Assembly (NCBI RefSeq): GCF_964340395.1
Contig: NC_135568.1
Span: 18,956,748 to 19,020,747, forward strand
Reading direction: 5' to 3'
Source of the DNA: Glandiceps talaboti
Lineage: Eukaryota; Hemichordata; Enteropneusta; Spengelidae
DNA: 64,000 bases
Shown piece after piece: positions 21,483 through 35,059 of the stretch. The position numbers and the translations under genes are program-made. How positions within the stretch are numbered: position 1 is the stretch's first letter; each line of letters opens with the position of its first letter. The notes under the pieces were generated by a model. The model did no database searches, had not been told where the DNA came from, and was given only the letters and a program-made list of their open reading frames with translations.

Positions 21483-22940
21483 CCACCATATAAATGATTT
21501 ATGTGTCTGCAGTATAGTGTCTTTTTCACTACCTATAGATTTGCTACTATGAGACATAAAAATATTAACTTTTACATGTATCTGTGAGATAAAGTCAATC
21601 TTTTTTTTTGATGAATAATATCACCTTGTCACCATGGCAATTTGGGATATTCCAAACCAAGTCTTCTGAGTATGTTTGCACAATAGTTAGCCGAGTTAGA
21701 GAGATGTATGGCATGGGCAGGTGAGAGTTTAAAGTTTTCTATGAATGAGGTAAGCTTTAGCATCTCTGAGTTTAAGGTGTGATACTAATAGCCATACCCT
21801 CTATTGTCTTGATTCAAATGCATTTGTAGTTGTAAGGTTCCATTGTACTTTACACTAGTAAAAACATGACAGAGGAAAGGTTGGAATTTTTGGCAGTCTT
21901 TGAAGGAAATCCGGCTTGGTCTTGAAGAGTATTATCATAAGCTACATTGTATGGTGTGTGGTGTGTAAGAATAAAATGATGGCCTGACCTGATTGAAGAC
22001 AGTTTGTTGGATGTTAATACTTTGTTATATAATGATGATAGGAGTTATTGTTTAACTCTAGTTATGTGAAGAAAGACCACAGTGTGATAAGACTAATAGG
22101 GGCTGGGGGAATTGTGACAACTTGGCAAGCTGACCATTCTGGTCATAACTGTCTATGAAAACAAACTAACAAAATGCCCAAAGAACTTTCCACCTCAATA
22201 AATTGGTTCATGTATACAGTGTCATACTCAGTAGGGATGTGTATTCAATAGTGGTGATATATTATGGTTTGGTGTTTGTATAGATGTGTAGTGTGTATGT
22301 AGTAACACAGTTGATTGCATATGCTGTTGGAATGTAAGTCATTCAATGAATATTGTCAGACTTTAGAATGCAGAACACTGTCCAACCATTAACTTTTAAT
22401 AAAATACAATATAGTACTAGTAGTATAAGTATAGATAGTGCTGCTACTATTGCTAGCCTTGTTAGAATGGTAATATGCAACATGGCAACAGTAGAAATAT
22501 TTCCACTGCTGCTTAGTAGCCTAGAAGTTTTAATCCTTATGAAGGCCATCAGGGTTATATGCCATATACTAGTACATGAGCCCAAAATGCAAATGTATTT
22601 TTGTTAGCTAGGAGGCTTGTACTGTTAATAATGGTGTGATATGGAATTGAAAGGAATGGCACTTTGTGACCAACACAGTATCAGATATCACTTACACTAT
22701 ATATTGAAATAGTGTAGTCTATGTCAGTAGACAGTGGGAAGGGACACATTATTTGTTCATATTTGTATTTGTAGTGCTGTAAGGGCTTATATATTTGTAG
22801 TGCTGTAAGGGCTTATATATTTCAATAGTAATAGTATTATACTTGCAAGGCTTTTGTTTGTTAGGCTTTAAATGCTTGTTTGTTATGAGATTATTTCCTC
22901 CCTTGTCTGGTTTATCACTATCAGTTGTCTATTTTTAGAA

Positions 22941-23446
22941 GTAGTTTAAACGAGTATAAAGTTGGCGTCAGATTCAGATTCAGCTAGCGTCAGATCCGAA
23001 GACACCCGATGGACTCAATCAAACCTGAAATAATACTGTTGAGACTACAGGGAAAGATTCCGCTTCACAGCAATACAATTTTTATTTGGGAAAAATGTGT
23101 GAAATAGAGTTGAAATACTTGCCCCAAGTTCAGCCACTGAATGTTTGTTGGTTGATATGTTTTGCCAATAATGTACATGGTGTCAGTAAAAACTAAGTTT
23201 ACATATGTAATATGTTGTCATTTTTAAAAACTTGAATTTAAAATTTAAAAATTGTGCAAGTAGAGACATTCCACCTTCCATCAAAAGGTTGTGAAGCAGA
23301 ATCTTTCCCTGTAGTCTCTACGGTATTATTTCAGGTTTGATTGAGTCCGTCGGGTGTCTTCGGATCTGAGGCTATCTGACGCTGAATCTGACGCTCAATA
23401 TGACGCTAGCTGAATCTGATACCAACTTCATACTTGTGTAGTTTAA
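22941..23446. mobile_element. Inverted-repeat element, about 505 bp
   Basis: The left arm (AGTATAAAGTTGGCGTCAGA, then CAGATCCGAAGACACCCGA, then GGGAAAGATTC-GCTTCACA) pairs with the right arm over about 120-150 bp. The right arm carries an extra expansion of GACGCT-type units near 23380-23410. The centre is AT-rich and noncoding. It is MITE-like. Confidence 0.8.
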
Positions 23447-23794
23447 CCCTTTATCAATTGTTTATAGAGTATGTGAAGATACTTTTTACTGTGTAACCTC
23501 AAAAATGCTTACTTGCTGTGACTTCCTTTCTAACTGGTATCCAAGGCACAGTCAAGGACACAACCTGAGACACAAACAAGGACACAGCCTGAGACACAAC
23601 CTGAGACACAACCAAGGGTGCAGACAGAGGCTACAGCCTTGATTGTGTCTTCAGCATACAGATCACAATAGAGTATTGTGCAGGCTCCTAGACCATAAAC
23701 CATGAAGTGTCTATGGCAGTGTGAAATTTCCTTTCTTATTTGAATTGAGTTCATATTACACAATGTTAGTGTCTTTCCTGTTTCCTACATCATT

Positions 23795-23846
23795 ATATAT
23801 ACACCTTGTCTGTAGACATTATATATACACCTTGTCTGTAGACATT
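23795..23846. repeat. 26-bp duplication
   Basis: Two copies of TATATATACACCTTGTCTGT with flanking ACATT. Just upstream (23545-23640) is a degenerate repeat of ACACAACCTGAGACAC. Confidence 0.8.
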
Positions 23847-24240
23847 CAAGGTACAGGTCAAGTTGTGGTCAGCCAATCAAACAAGTACTGTACAACATAG
23901 GTCAGTAAACTGCAGGGTGTGTGAAGTATAAAGCAAATATCCTGAATTGAATGCTATATGGGTGTAACATTAAGTTGATTGGATACTAAAAGTTATTAAA
24001 TCTATTGGTTAACGCACCACTTGGTTAGGAGTAAAATCTATAGGTGAAAAAAACCCAGTTGTTAGGCAGAGCTGGCTTCCAGACTGACTGCTGTAGGCTA
24101 TTATATTCCATCACTGGCATCCTTTCATAACAATTGGTGTGTTTGTTAAAATCTTGCAGTTCATATGTAGGACATGATATAGCCAACAGACTTGTCTTGG
24201 TGTTACTACTATGTGTAGGCCATATTACATACATGTATGG

Positions 24241-25540
24241 TACATATATAGCCACCAGACTTGTCTTGGTGTTACTGTGTGTAGGACATACCAGGGTACA
24301 TATATAGCCAACAGACTTGTCTTGGTGTTACTGTGTGTAGGACATACCAGGGTACATATATAGCCAACAGACTTGTCTTGGTGTTACTGTGTGTAGGACA
24401 TACCAGGGTACATATATAGCCAACAGACTTGTCTTGGTGTTACTGTGTGTAGGACATACCAGGGTACATATATAGCCAACAGACTTGTCTTGGTGTTACT
24501 GTGTGTAGGACATACCAGGGTACATATATAGCCAACAGACTTGTCTTGGTGTTACTGTGTGTAGGACATACCAGGGTACATATATAGCCAACAGACTTGT
24601 CTTGGTGTTACTGTGTGTAGGACATACCAGGGTACATATATAGCCAACAGACTTGTCTTGGTGTTACTGTGTGTAGGACATACCAGGGTACATATATAGC
24701 CAACAGACTTGTCTTGGTGTTACGGTGTGTAGGACATACCAGGGTACATATATAGCCAACAGACTTGTCTTGGTGTTACGGTGTGTAGGACATACCAGGG
24801 TACATATATAGCCAACAGACTTGTCTTGGTGTTACTGTGTGTAGGACATACCAGGGTACATATATAGCCAACAGACTTGTCTTGGTGTTACGGTGTGTAG
24901 GACATACCAGGGTACATATATAGCCAACAGACTTGTCTTGGTGTTACTGTGTGTAGGACATACCAGGGTACATATATAGCCAACAGACTTGTCTTGGTGT
25001 TACTGTGTGTAGGACATACCAGGGTACATATATAGCCAACAGACTTGTCTTGGTGTTACTGTGTGTAGGACATACCAGGGTACATATATAGCCAACAGAC
25101 TTGTCTTGGTGTTACTGTGTGTAGGACATACCAGGGTACATATATAGCCAACAGACTTGTCTTGGTGTTACGGTGTGTAGGACATACCAGGGTACATATA
25201 TAGCCAACAGACTTGTCTTGGTGTTACGGTGTGTAGGACATACCAGGGTACATATATAGCCAACAGACTTGTCTTGGTGTTACTGTGTGTAGGACATACC
25301 AGGGTACATATATAGCCAACAGACTTGTCTTGGTGTTACTGTGTGTAGGACATACCAGGGTACATATATAGCCAACAGACTTGTCTTGGTGTTACGGTGT
25401 GTAGGACATACCAGGGTACATATATAGCCAACAGACTTGTCTTGGTGTTACGGTGTGTAGGACATACCAGGGTACATATATAGCCAACAGACTTGTCTTG
25501 GTGTTACTGTGTGTAGGACATACCAGGGTACAAGCCAACA
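24241..25540. repeat. 56-bp minisatellite, about 23 copies
   Basis: The unit contains TACATATATAGCCAACAGAC, TTGTCTTGGTGTTACTGTGT and AGGACATACCAGGG. The copies are almost identical, differing mainly at TTACTG/TTACGG, which implies recent homogenization. Confidence 0.97.
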
Positions 25541-26639
25541 GACTTGTCTTGATGTTACTATTTCAAGAAACTGTCTACACCAAGATAATTTAAGTCTCTG
25601 GGCTATGGTACTCAGCACGTTTTACACAAGTACGTATGTATTCATTTGGTAGTAAACCCATATTTATAATACCTATGTCTATAATACCTATACCTGTCTA
25701 TGCTTGAAACATTTTATGTTTCTAGTTTGTATTCTTTTACAATCTGTTTATCTGATTTGTAATAATTAAGTTAATCCCAAATATAATTATTTACTTTCTG
25801 TCTAGCTCACTTTAATCCATTCCCCCTTTGGCCCAGAAAGGCTTTCCTAGAAATTCTTCCATCAGATAAAAGTCTTCTCCATCTTTGATTTCTCAAAAAA
25901 TATTCAAATGCTGCCTTATATATATGCATGTGACATTACTAAAGTGCTTCGTTTGCAGCCATGTGACATTACTACATGTATGTTTTGCCAGTAGCAACTT
26001 GGTAGGGTAGGTAGATGGTGTGATGTATCATGTCATAGCATGGTGGGTAATGTCACATATCTATGGTAGGTTAGAAAGGGTCACACATTCCATACAGTTT
26101 GTATATGTTGGACTCTAGTCCTCTGTTACAGAGTGTGTGCACCTAAAACTCATAAATTTACAGTAGTCAAAAACCACATACATCATTGTGTCTCACAGTC
26201 TCTTTACTCACTGACCTTTCCTCTGTTTTGACCTATCTCAACTTAAGAGAGATAGTACTCATTTAGTCTAAATGCCATTATATTATATGATATTGATATC
26301 CGTGTGTCCTTCACATAAATTGTGTCAGTTAACCTTGACCAAGTGTACACTAGCATCTTGTATTACGACCAATGTATACTAGCTACTGGATTGAAAGCCT
26401 GGCATCAGTAAATGTGCGATTTTGCTATTTTTAGCCCCAAATGGAACAACCTGGTTCCGTCTCTGTGTGTATGTTTGTGTCTGTCTGATCGTCTGTCCAT
26501 CGATCTGTGCGTTCACTCATATCTCTGGCATGCACCTACCAATTTCAACAAGATCTGGTACAAAGGTAACATACTATTTGAGACATTTGCACATTACTTT
26601 GTTTTGTGACTGAATGAAATATGGCTGAATGGCAGCTGT

Positions 26640-27500
26640 ATTTATCCCCCAACTTAATGTGCCACCAGGTGGGGGCTTATGCATTGGGTTCTATCCATCC
26701 TCTGTCCATGCATACATTCACCCTTATATTTCTGGCATGCACCAACCGATTTCAACCAAAACCTGGCACATAGGTAACATACTATACAAGACATATGCAC
26801 ATCACTTTGTTTTGTGGCTGAATCAAACATATCTGAATGGCGGCCATATAATTTGTAGTTAACTTTCACAATATGCATCATAACTTTGTAGTTGTAATAT
26901 GCCGTGACTCCATTCAAGTGCCTACACCCATATCATCAAACATGAGCTTTCTTTTAAGACCTTGACCCTTGACGTTAAAAGTCTTCTTCAAGGTCAAATA
27001 GCCAAATATTGGGTTATCTTCATAGCTTTATTAATCAAACATTTCAAGTGATGATAATATTATAATCATGACTTGGGTTTCACTGTAACACATACAGTGT
27101 ACATATATGAGTGTCACTTAATTTTGTACGTCACTTAATTTTGTGACCTTGACCTGAATAGCAAAGTGGGGCCATACATGTATCTGTGATAAAAAAGCAG
27201 TTTGCCTGTTATCACCAAAAGTTTGATACATATGGACACCATTCAATTGTCTAGTATAGTATACCTTCATATTATCAATGATGAGCTCTCTAATGAGACA
27301 TTTGACCTTGACAGACATTTCCAATGTGATATGACCAAAATATGTTTCATTCTACATTAACTCATGAAGTTGAATACACAAAGACTCCATTTAAATGTGC
27401 ATACCTAAAGGTCGGCTTTTGTTTTATATCTTGACCTTTGACTTTGATCGCCATATTCAATGCGAAATAGCAAATTAGTCAATAAATTATGTAGTTTTGT
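26640..27500. repeat. Degenerate dispersed repeat with nuclear-receptor-like half sites
   Basis: It contains GGGGGCTTATGCATTGGGTTC, GGCATGCACCAACCGATTTC, CACTTTGTTTTGTGGCTGAA and repeated CTTGACCTTTGAC/TTCAAGGTCAAAT blocks. Related copies are at 40060-40170, 53560-53830 and 56170-56520. It is noncoding. Confidence 0.6.
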
Positions 27501-27637
27501 ATCTAGAGAAACCATTCAAATTTGAACAATAACATACCAGTTGGAGGACGATGTCTTTGATTGAAAGCTTGTTGTTAAACATTTGCTAGTCAAAAGTATT
27601 CCAAACTTCTCTATGAAAGAGTTCAGTCATTCTGATA

Positions 27638-27772
27638 GCTGAATTACCTGTCTACTAGTCATAGATGGTACTGTCTACACTGACTGAATTACCTGTCTAC
27701 TAGTCATAGATGGTTCTGTCTACACTGACTGAATTACCTGTCTACTAGTCATAGATGGTACTGTCTACACTG
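27638..27772. repeat. 45-bp tandem repeat, three copies
   Basis: Units contain GAATTACCTGTCTACTAGTC and ATAGATGGTACTGTCTACAC. Confidence 0.95.
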
Positions 27773-27773
27773 A

Positions 27774-28462
27774 CTACAAGATACAACTTGGTTGGGCTCT
27801 GTAATCCTACAAGATACAACTTGGTTGGGCTCTGTGATTACAAGATACAACTAGGTTGGGCTCTGTGATCTTACAAGATACAACTTGGTTGGGCTCTGTG
27901 ATTACAAGATACAACTAGGTTGGGCTCTGTGATCTTACAAGATACAACTTGGTTGGGCTCTGTAATCTTACAAGATACAACTTGGTTGGGCTCTGTAATC
28001 CTACAAGATACAACTTGGTTGGGCTCTGTAATCTTACAAGATACAACTTGGTTGGGCTCTGTGATTACAAGATACAACTAGGTTGGGCTCTGTGATCTTA
28101 CAAGATACAACTTGGTTGGGCTCTGTGATTACAAGATACAACTTGATTGGGCTCTGTAATCCTACAAGATACAACTTGGTTGGGCTCTGTAATCTTACAA
28201 GATACAACTTGGTTGGGCTCTGTAATCCTACAAGATACAACTTGGTTGGGCTCTGTGATTACAAGATACAGCTTGGTTGGGCTCTGTGATTACAAGATAC
28301 AACTTGGTTGGGCTCTGTAATCTTACAAGATACAACTTGGTTGGGCTCTGTGATTACAGGATACAACTTGATTGGGCTCTGTGATTACAAGATACAACTT
28401 GATTGGGCTCTGTGATTACAGGATACAACTTGGTTGGGCTCTGTAATCCTACAAGATACAAC
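27774..28462. repeat. 31-34-bp minisatellite, about 21 copies
   Basis: The unit is ACAAGATACAACTTGGTTGG followed by GCTCTGTGATT or GCTCTGTAATCCT/CTT. The two length variants are interspersed. Confidence 0.97.
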
Positions 28463-28514
28463 ATTATAAATAAAGTAAAAATGAGATCATGCTGGTATTG
28501 TGTCAGCTACATTT

Positions 28515-29490
28515 TAGTCCCCGCCGGACGAAGTCCGGGATGGGGACTTATGGATTGGGTTCCGTCTGTCCGTCCGTCCGTCCGTCCATCCGTCCGTCCG
28601 CAGCTGTTTCTTGGAGATGCATGGACCGATTTTTTTCAAACTTGGTACAGGGGCAACATACAATAGCATACATATGCACGTCAATTTGTTTCATGATACG
28701 ATCCAATATGGCCGCCTAGCAGCCATTTTGTTTGTGAATTTTCCATGTCCAAAGCCATAACTCAGACACGCTTCAACAGATCTCATTCAAAGTTGGTATT
28801 AGGACAATGTTCTATGACATACATGTGCACATTCATTGTTGTCATGATACGATCCAATATGGCCACCTAGCAGCCATTTTGTTTGCGAATTTTCCATGTC
28901 CAAAGCCATAACTCAGACATGCGTGAACAGATCTCATTCAAAGTTGGTATTAGGACAGTGTTCTATGACATACATGTGCATATCCGTTTTCATCGTGATA
29001 CGATCCAATATGGCCACCTGGCAGCCATTTTGTTTGCGATTTTTCTATGTCCAAACCCATAATTCAGACATGCTTGAACAGATCTCATTCAAAGTTGGTA
29101 TTAAGACAGTGTTCTATAACATACATGTGCATATTCATTGTTGTTGTGATACGATCCAATATGGCCGCCTGGCAGCCATTTTGTTTGCGATTTTGCTATG
29201 TCCAAAGCCATAACTCAGACATGCTTGAACAGATCTCATTCAAAGTTGGCATTAGGACAGTGTTCTATGACATACATGTGCATATCCATTTTCGTTGTGA
29301 TACGATCCCCCATACCCGACCCATCCTTTATTGTTGTAGGTATGTTCCATGTCCAACAAGCAGACACAACATATCTAAGTCTGTTTGATTTAGGTTCACA
29401 AGTGTTGTTGCGTGATCAGAGTAGTGATAATTCCTTACAACCCAATCATAGCGGGGACTATGTCATTCTCAATGACTTGTTTTGTATTGT
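28515..29490. mobile_element. AGTCCCCGC-ended repeat element, copy 1
   Basis: It begins TAGTCCCCGC and a hairpin (CCGGACGAAGTCCGG), then GGGGACTTATGGATTGGGTT and a (GTCC)n run. Four to five tandem units of about 151 bp follow, each with GATACGATCCAATATGGC and CATTCAAAGTTGGTATTAGG. It closes with GCGGGGACTA, the exact complement of the start. It resembles a non-autonomous DNA transposon with internal tandem repeats. The open frames within it come from the tandem units and are not supported as genes. Confidence 0.7.
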
Positions 29491-29861
29491 AGTCTGTATT
29501 GCTGTTTTTAGATAGTATGTATGTAGCCTTTTTACAGTTAGTGGGGATAAACATTAGGCAAAAAACCAGTACTACACCAAGTCATGATTTACTGTGTATA
29601 GACTTGTAGGTTAACAAACTCATGACAGTGTTAATCACCACTCTTTTGAATTGTGCATTGAATGTTTTGAGTGGTACATGTTGATATGTTTCACTGTCAA
29701 ACAAAGTGAGTGTCAAATTGTTTAGTGCATCTTACAAAGCAGTCAAATAAAGTAGTTTGAAGCTGTTGTACAAGTCATCCTTGATGACAGCAGTAGAACA
29801 GTTCATATACAAATTTGCTAAGTTCGAGTCTGACTTTCTGTCAACTGGTGAACTCTACTTG

Positions 29862-30110
29862 GGAGGGAGTTATTAGGATGACTTCCGTCTGTGTACTAGG
29901 GAGGGAGTTATTAGGATGACTTCCATCTGTCTATTAGGGAGGGGGTTATTAGGATGACTTCCGTCTGTGTACGAGGGAGGGGGTTATTAGGATGACTTCA
30001 ATCTGTCTATTAGGGAGGGGGTTATTAGGATGACTTCAATCTGTCTATTAGGGAGGGGGTTATTAGGATGACTTCCATCTGTCTATTAGGGAGGGGGTTA
30101 TTAGGATGAC
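29862..30110. repeat. 38-bp minisatellite, about 6-7 copies
   Basis: The unit is GGGAGGGGGTTATTAGGATG followed by ACTTCCATCTGTCTATTA, with GTGTACTAG variants. Confidence 0.95.
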
Positions 30111-30650
30111 TTATCTATAGCTCACTATGTGAAGGCACTGTGACTTATCTATAACTCACTATGTGAAGGCACTGTGACTTAGCTATAGCTCACTATGTGA
30201 AGGCACTATGACTTAGCTGTAGCTCACTATGTGAAGGCACTGTGACTTAGCTATAGCTCACTATGTGAAGGCACTGTGACTTATCTATACATGTAGCTCA
30301 CTATGTGAAGGCACTGTGACTTATCTATACATGTAGCTCACTATGTGAAGGCACTGTGACTTTGCTATAGTCACTATGTGAAGGCACTGTGACTTTGCTA
30401 TAGTCACTATGTGAAGGCACTGTGACTTTGCTATAGCTCACTATGTGAAGGCACTGTGACTTATCTATAGCTCACTATGTGAAGGCACTGTGACTTAGCT
30501 ATAGCTCACTATGTGAAGGCACTGTGACTTATCTATAACTCACTATGTGAAGGCACTGTGACTTTGCTATAGTCACTATGTGAAGGCACTGTGACTTAGC
30601 TATAGCTCACTATGTGAAGGCACTGTGACTTTGCTATGGTTCACTACATG
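30104..30650. repeat. 34-bp minisatellite, about 15 copies
   Basis: The unit is CTCACTATGTGAAGGCACTG followed by TGACTTAGCTATAG. Two neighbouring units carry a TACATGTA insertion (30288-30295 and 30328-30335). Confidence 0.96.
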
Positions 30651-31919
30651 TGTGTGGAGAGGTCCTGTGACTTTTCTATTGCTCACTATGTGCACTATGA
30701 CTTTACTACGGTTTGCTAAGTGAATTGTGGCTTTGCTCTGACTCTCTGTGTGGTCAAATCTAATGATGCATTTCAACTCTATCTTAAACTTCCAATGATA
30801 ATGTTGAAATGGAGAGTTGACAGTGCAGTCTCTATTTCCTGTCTAGCTTTCCATTTTACATTATCATATTTTGTCTAACTTTCCAATCCTTGTTTTGTGT
30901 CAGCAGACTGCAGTGTTAAAGTTATCAGTATCAATTTGTAAGTTCACATTAGTACAATGTACACTAAAGTTGTGAAATCTTCAAGATATGTACTTTTCAT
31001 AATGTGTCTACATTCCAGTCTGAATACTGCATTTGAATTGTAAGTGTAAGTATGTGTTAAAAGAATACATAAATGTTGTACTTGTAATAAGGTTTATGGC
31101 TGTGCCCTTGGTCTTGGTATTCACCTTGAACCTATTTTATGCCCTATGTATACAGCTTTTCAAGGAAATTACCTGATATCCTTCCACACTCTCTGTTCAT
31201 TGAGAGTATTTGAAAAATACCCATAATTGTTCTGGTGAAGAGTTAAACAGGTGTGGAAGTAGAATTACGTAGAGTCAAACTTTTGAATTCTATTGGCAGA
31301 TATGTAAGATAGATTGTACTACACAATGGGGTCACAGTATTAGCAATAATTCCACAAATTCTTAGTGAAGTTCAAACTAGTGGTAATATGAATTCCTCTA
31401 CAGATTTGTGTCTGCTTTCAACAGAGCTGTTAAAATGAGTGAAACCAACTGAAACCATCTGTTAAGCAATGGCAGACAACAGTTGTACTTTTGTATGTTT
31501 GATAGTAATCAGACAGTGAGAACACTCTACAGGCTTTGATTTCATACAGTAAATGGGTTAGCATCATTGCTAGCATGCCTGCATGACTTTAAGGAGGTTC
31601 TCACTTCCATACAGAATGAGGGGGAACCTGATATGGTACTACTGTTGACCTCTGACCCCAGCCAATGGTTGGATTTGACCCAGTGCAGTGTGTCTGTGAA
31701 GTGAAAACCTTCACTGACTGGAATAAGACAGTACATGATACATCATGTTGTCATAAATAATGTCAATGTTATCCTATCTAAGCATTTACCGTTTGAGTTT
31801 TGAAGAGGCCATAAATGTGTTTAAGGGGATCGGCCACTTCTATAAGAAATGTGTGACTATGTCTGTTTGCTTTGAATCTGATGAAATGAAGTCTTCAGTC
31901 ACAGTTGAAATCTAAGCTC

Positions 31920-32145
31920 CAGCCAGGCTATGCAACCTACACTATGGAAGTATAGGTTTAGCCAGGTTATGCAACCCACACTATGGAAGTATTGGTTTAA
32001 CCAGGTTATGCAACCCACACTATGGAAGTATAGGTTTAACCAGGCTATGCAACCCACACTATGGAAGTATAGGTTTAACCAGGCTATGCAACCCACACTA
32101 TGGAAGTATAGGTTTACATGTAACCAGGCTATGCAACCCACACCC
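31920..32145. repeat. 39-bp minisatellite, about 5-6 copies
   Basis: The unit is CAGGCTATGCAACCCACACT followed by ATGGAAGTATAGGTTTAAC. The last unit has TTTACATGTAACC instead of TTTAACC. Confidence 0.96.
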
Positions 32146-32257
32146 ATACATTTGTTTATCTGGGAGGAGCATTTGGTAAATCCAACCCAGGTAGTTTATC
32201 AATGTATAAGCAGTTGGTCACACCTATGGTTACATGTTGGAAAGAGTAGCTTGTGGT

Positions 32258-32745
32258 CTCTTTTTAGTCTTCGTCCGGCGGGGACTTATGGATTGGGTTC
32301 CGTCTGTCCGTGCGTCCGTCCGCAGCCATTTCTTGGAGATGCCTGGACCGATTTTTTTCAAACTTGGTACAGGGACAACATACAATGGTATACATATGCA
32401 CGTCACTTTGTTTCATGATACGATCCAATATGGCTGCCGAGCAGCCATTTTGTTTGCAAATTTTCCCTGTCTAAAGCCATAACTCAGACATGCTTGAACA
32501 GATCTCATTCAAAGTTGGTATTAGGACAGTGTTCTATGACATACATGTGCATATTCATTGTTGTCATGATACGATCCAATATGGCCGCCTAGCAGCCATT
32601 TTGTTTGTGAATTTTCCATGTCGAAAGCCATAACTCAGACATGCTTGAACAGATCTCATTCAAAGTTGGTATTAGGACAGTGTTCTATGACATACATGTG
32701 TATATCCATTTTCATTGTGATACGATCCAATATGGCTGCCTGGCT
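32258..32745. mobile_element. AGTCCCCGC-family element, truncated copy 2
   Basis: It starts with a rearranged head (TAGTCTTCGTCCGGCGGGGACTT), has a shortened (GTCC)n run and about two internal 151-bp units, and lacks the 3' end. It is joined to another repeat with TTTGCATAATTAATGAA blocks (32745-33060). Confidence 0.65.
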
Positions 32746-33935
32746 AATTTGCATAATTAATGAATGTTTCTAACTCAGGTTATGCATCCAGAATGGCTTT
32801 ATCAAATTTGATGAAACTTGCTACAGATATTGATCATATAGAGATATGATAGTTATTACAGAAATTAAGTGCTGTCAATCAATTACTCGTTTGCATAATT
32901 AATGAACTTTGGCAATTAGGGCCTATACCAAGAAAGACTGCACCAAATTTGATGAAACTTGCTAAAGATATTGACCAAGCAAATGTATGATGGTATCGAT
33001 TCAATTGCTAATTTGCATATTTGATGAACTTTTGTAATAAGAGATATATACATGTAGCCAGGACTGTTCTGAATTCAAGTGAATTTGCTACAGATACTGA
33101 TTAATTGGCATTCCTACATGGCAGTGCTCTTTACCCAAACCTTGATGACATAGTATTAGTAGGTAATTGTCACATTTGAAAACTAAAGCCTTTTACTTCC
33201 AAAAGGTCTGTTAAATTGTGTATACGGCCTTTGGGAATGCTTCCAAAGATTTCAGACAGTCTGCAGTCTTAGACTGTAAAATATTATTGTTGAGACTTGC
33301 CATGTACTGTCAAAACATAGTAAACTTTAAACTGATGTCCATTTAGGCAGGAATGTATGGTAGCCTGCAGGCTTTATTGTAAGGTAAGGTCTAACTGAGT
33401 ACATGTACAGCCTGTGACAGATATATTGAGCAAGTTGAATAGCCTAGATTCCAGGCAATAGATAAGTGCAAACTACATCCACCACTCCAGCAGATTCAAT
33501 GTACATGTAGATTATTTAATGGTAACTGTGATTTGGAAGTGCAACTCACACAAAGAAAAAGTGGTTTCTGTAACTGGTTGATTGTAGTACCTCTCTGCGA
33601 CCAATGGTACTTCCTAACTGCGACCGAAAAGACATAAGAAAATAATTATTCCAACATTAAATTCAGATAAAGCTGATCATTGTTAAGGGTGTATAAATGG
33701 GAAAGACTGAATTTGAGAAATGTCTACAAGTACATGTACAATTGTGTAAGACGTCCAGTGGTCATGTGCTACTCAGTAACTTTGTATGTACCGATATATG
33801 TACTCATGAATAATCTTTATGGCCCAGATTTGGGTTTTGCGGATTGAGGTTGTGCAGCGGAAGGGCCTGACTTTAGGAGGACCCGTAAGCCACACTAGTG
33901 AGGTCCACAAAACCCAGATCAGGGCTGTAAAGGTT

Positions 33936-35048
33936 TTTAGTCCCCGCGGACGAAGTCCGGAACGGGGACTTATGGATTGGGTTCCGTCTGTCCGTCCGTG
34001 CGTCCGTCCGTCCGCAGCCGTTTCTTGGAGATGCCTGTACCGATTTTTTTCAAACTTGGTACAGGGGCAACATGCTATGGCATACATATGCACGTCAATT
34101 TGTTTTATGATACGATCCAATATGGCCGCCTAGCAGCCATTTTGTTTGCGAATTTTCCCTGTCTAAAGCCATAACTCAGACATGCTCACACAGATCTCAT
34201 TCAGAGTTGGTATTAGGACAGTGTTCTATGGCATATATGTGCATATTCATTGTTGTCATGATACGATCCAATATGGCCGCCTGGCAGCCATTTTGTTTGT
34301 GAATTTTCATGTCCAAAGCCATAACTTAGACATGCTTGAACAGATCTCATTCAAAGTTGGTATTAGGACAGTGTTCTATGACATACATGTGCATATCCAT
34401 TTTCATTGTGATACGATCCAATATGGCTGCCTGGCAGCCATTTTGTTTGCAAATTTTCCATGTCCAAAGCCATAACTCAGACATGCTTGAACAGATCTCA
34501 TTCAAAGTTGGTATTAGGACAGTGTTCTATGACATACATGTGCATATCCATTTTCATTGTGATACGATCCAATATGGCTGCCTGGCAGCCATTTTGTTTG
34601 CAAATTTTCCATGTCCAAAGCCATAACTCAGATATGCTTGAACAGATCTCATTCAAAGTTGGTATTAGGACAGTGTTCTATGACATACATGTGCATATCC
34701 ATTTTCATTGTGATACGATCCAATATGGCTGCCTGGCAGCCAATTTGTTTGTGAATTTTCCATGTCCAAAGCCATAACTCAGACATGCTTGAACAGATCT
34801 CATTCAAAGTTGGTATTAGGACAGTGTTCTATGACATACATTTGCATATCCATTTTCATATTGATATGATCCCCCATACCCGACCAATCCTTTATTGTTG
34901 TAGGCATGTTCCATGTCCGACAAGCAGACACAACATATCTAAGTCTGTTTGATTTAGGTTCACAAGTGTTGTTGCGTGATCAGAGTAGTGCTAATTCCTT
35001 AAAACCCAATCATAGCGGGGACTATGTCATTCTCAATGGCTTGTATCA
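33936..35048. mobile_element. AGTCCCCGC-ended repeat element, copy 3 (longest)
   Basis: It has the same head as copy 1 (AGTCCCCGCGGACGAAGTCC), six internal 151-bp units, and the same tail, AACCCAATCATAGCGGGGAC then TATGTCATTCTCAATG. Copies 1 and 3 differ in unit number, so the internal array changes length independently. No transposase is encoded. Confidence 0.72.
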
Positions 35049-35059
35049 TATACCTCTTG

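Noticed and set aside
24241-25540. CRISPR-like array of regular repeats
   Set aside because: No unique spacers: the whole 56-bp unit repeats nearly identically, and the genome is eukaryotic.
28896-34777. Repeated approximately 100-codon frames (HSKLVLGQCSMTYMCIS type)
   Set aside because: They recur with each 151-bp unit in the AGTCCCCGC-family elements in shifting frames, with no coding constraint visible.
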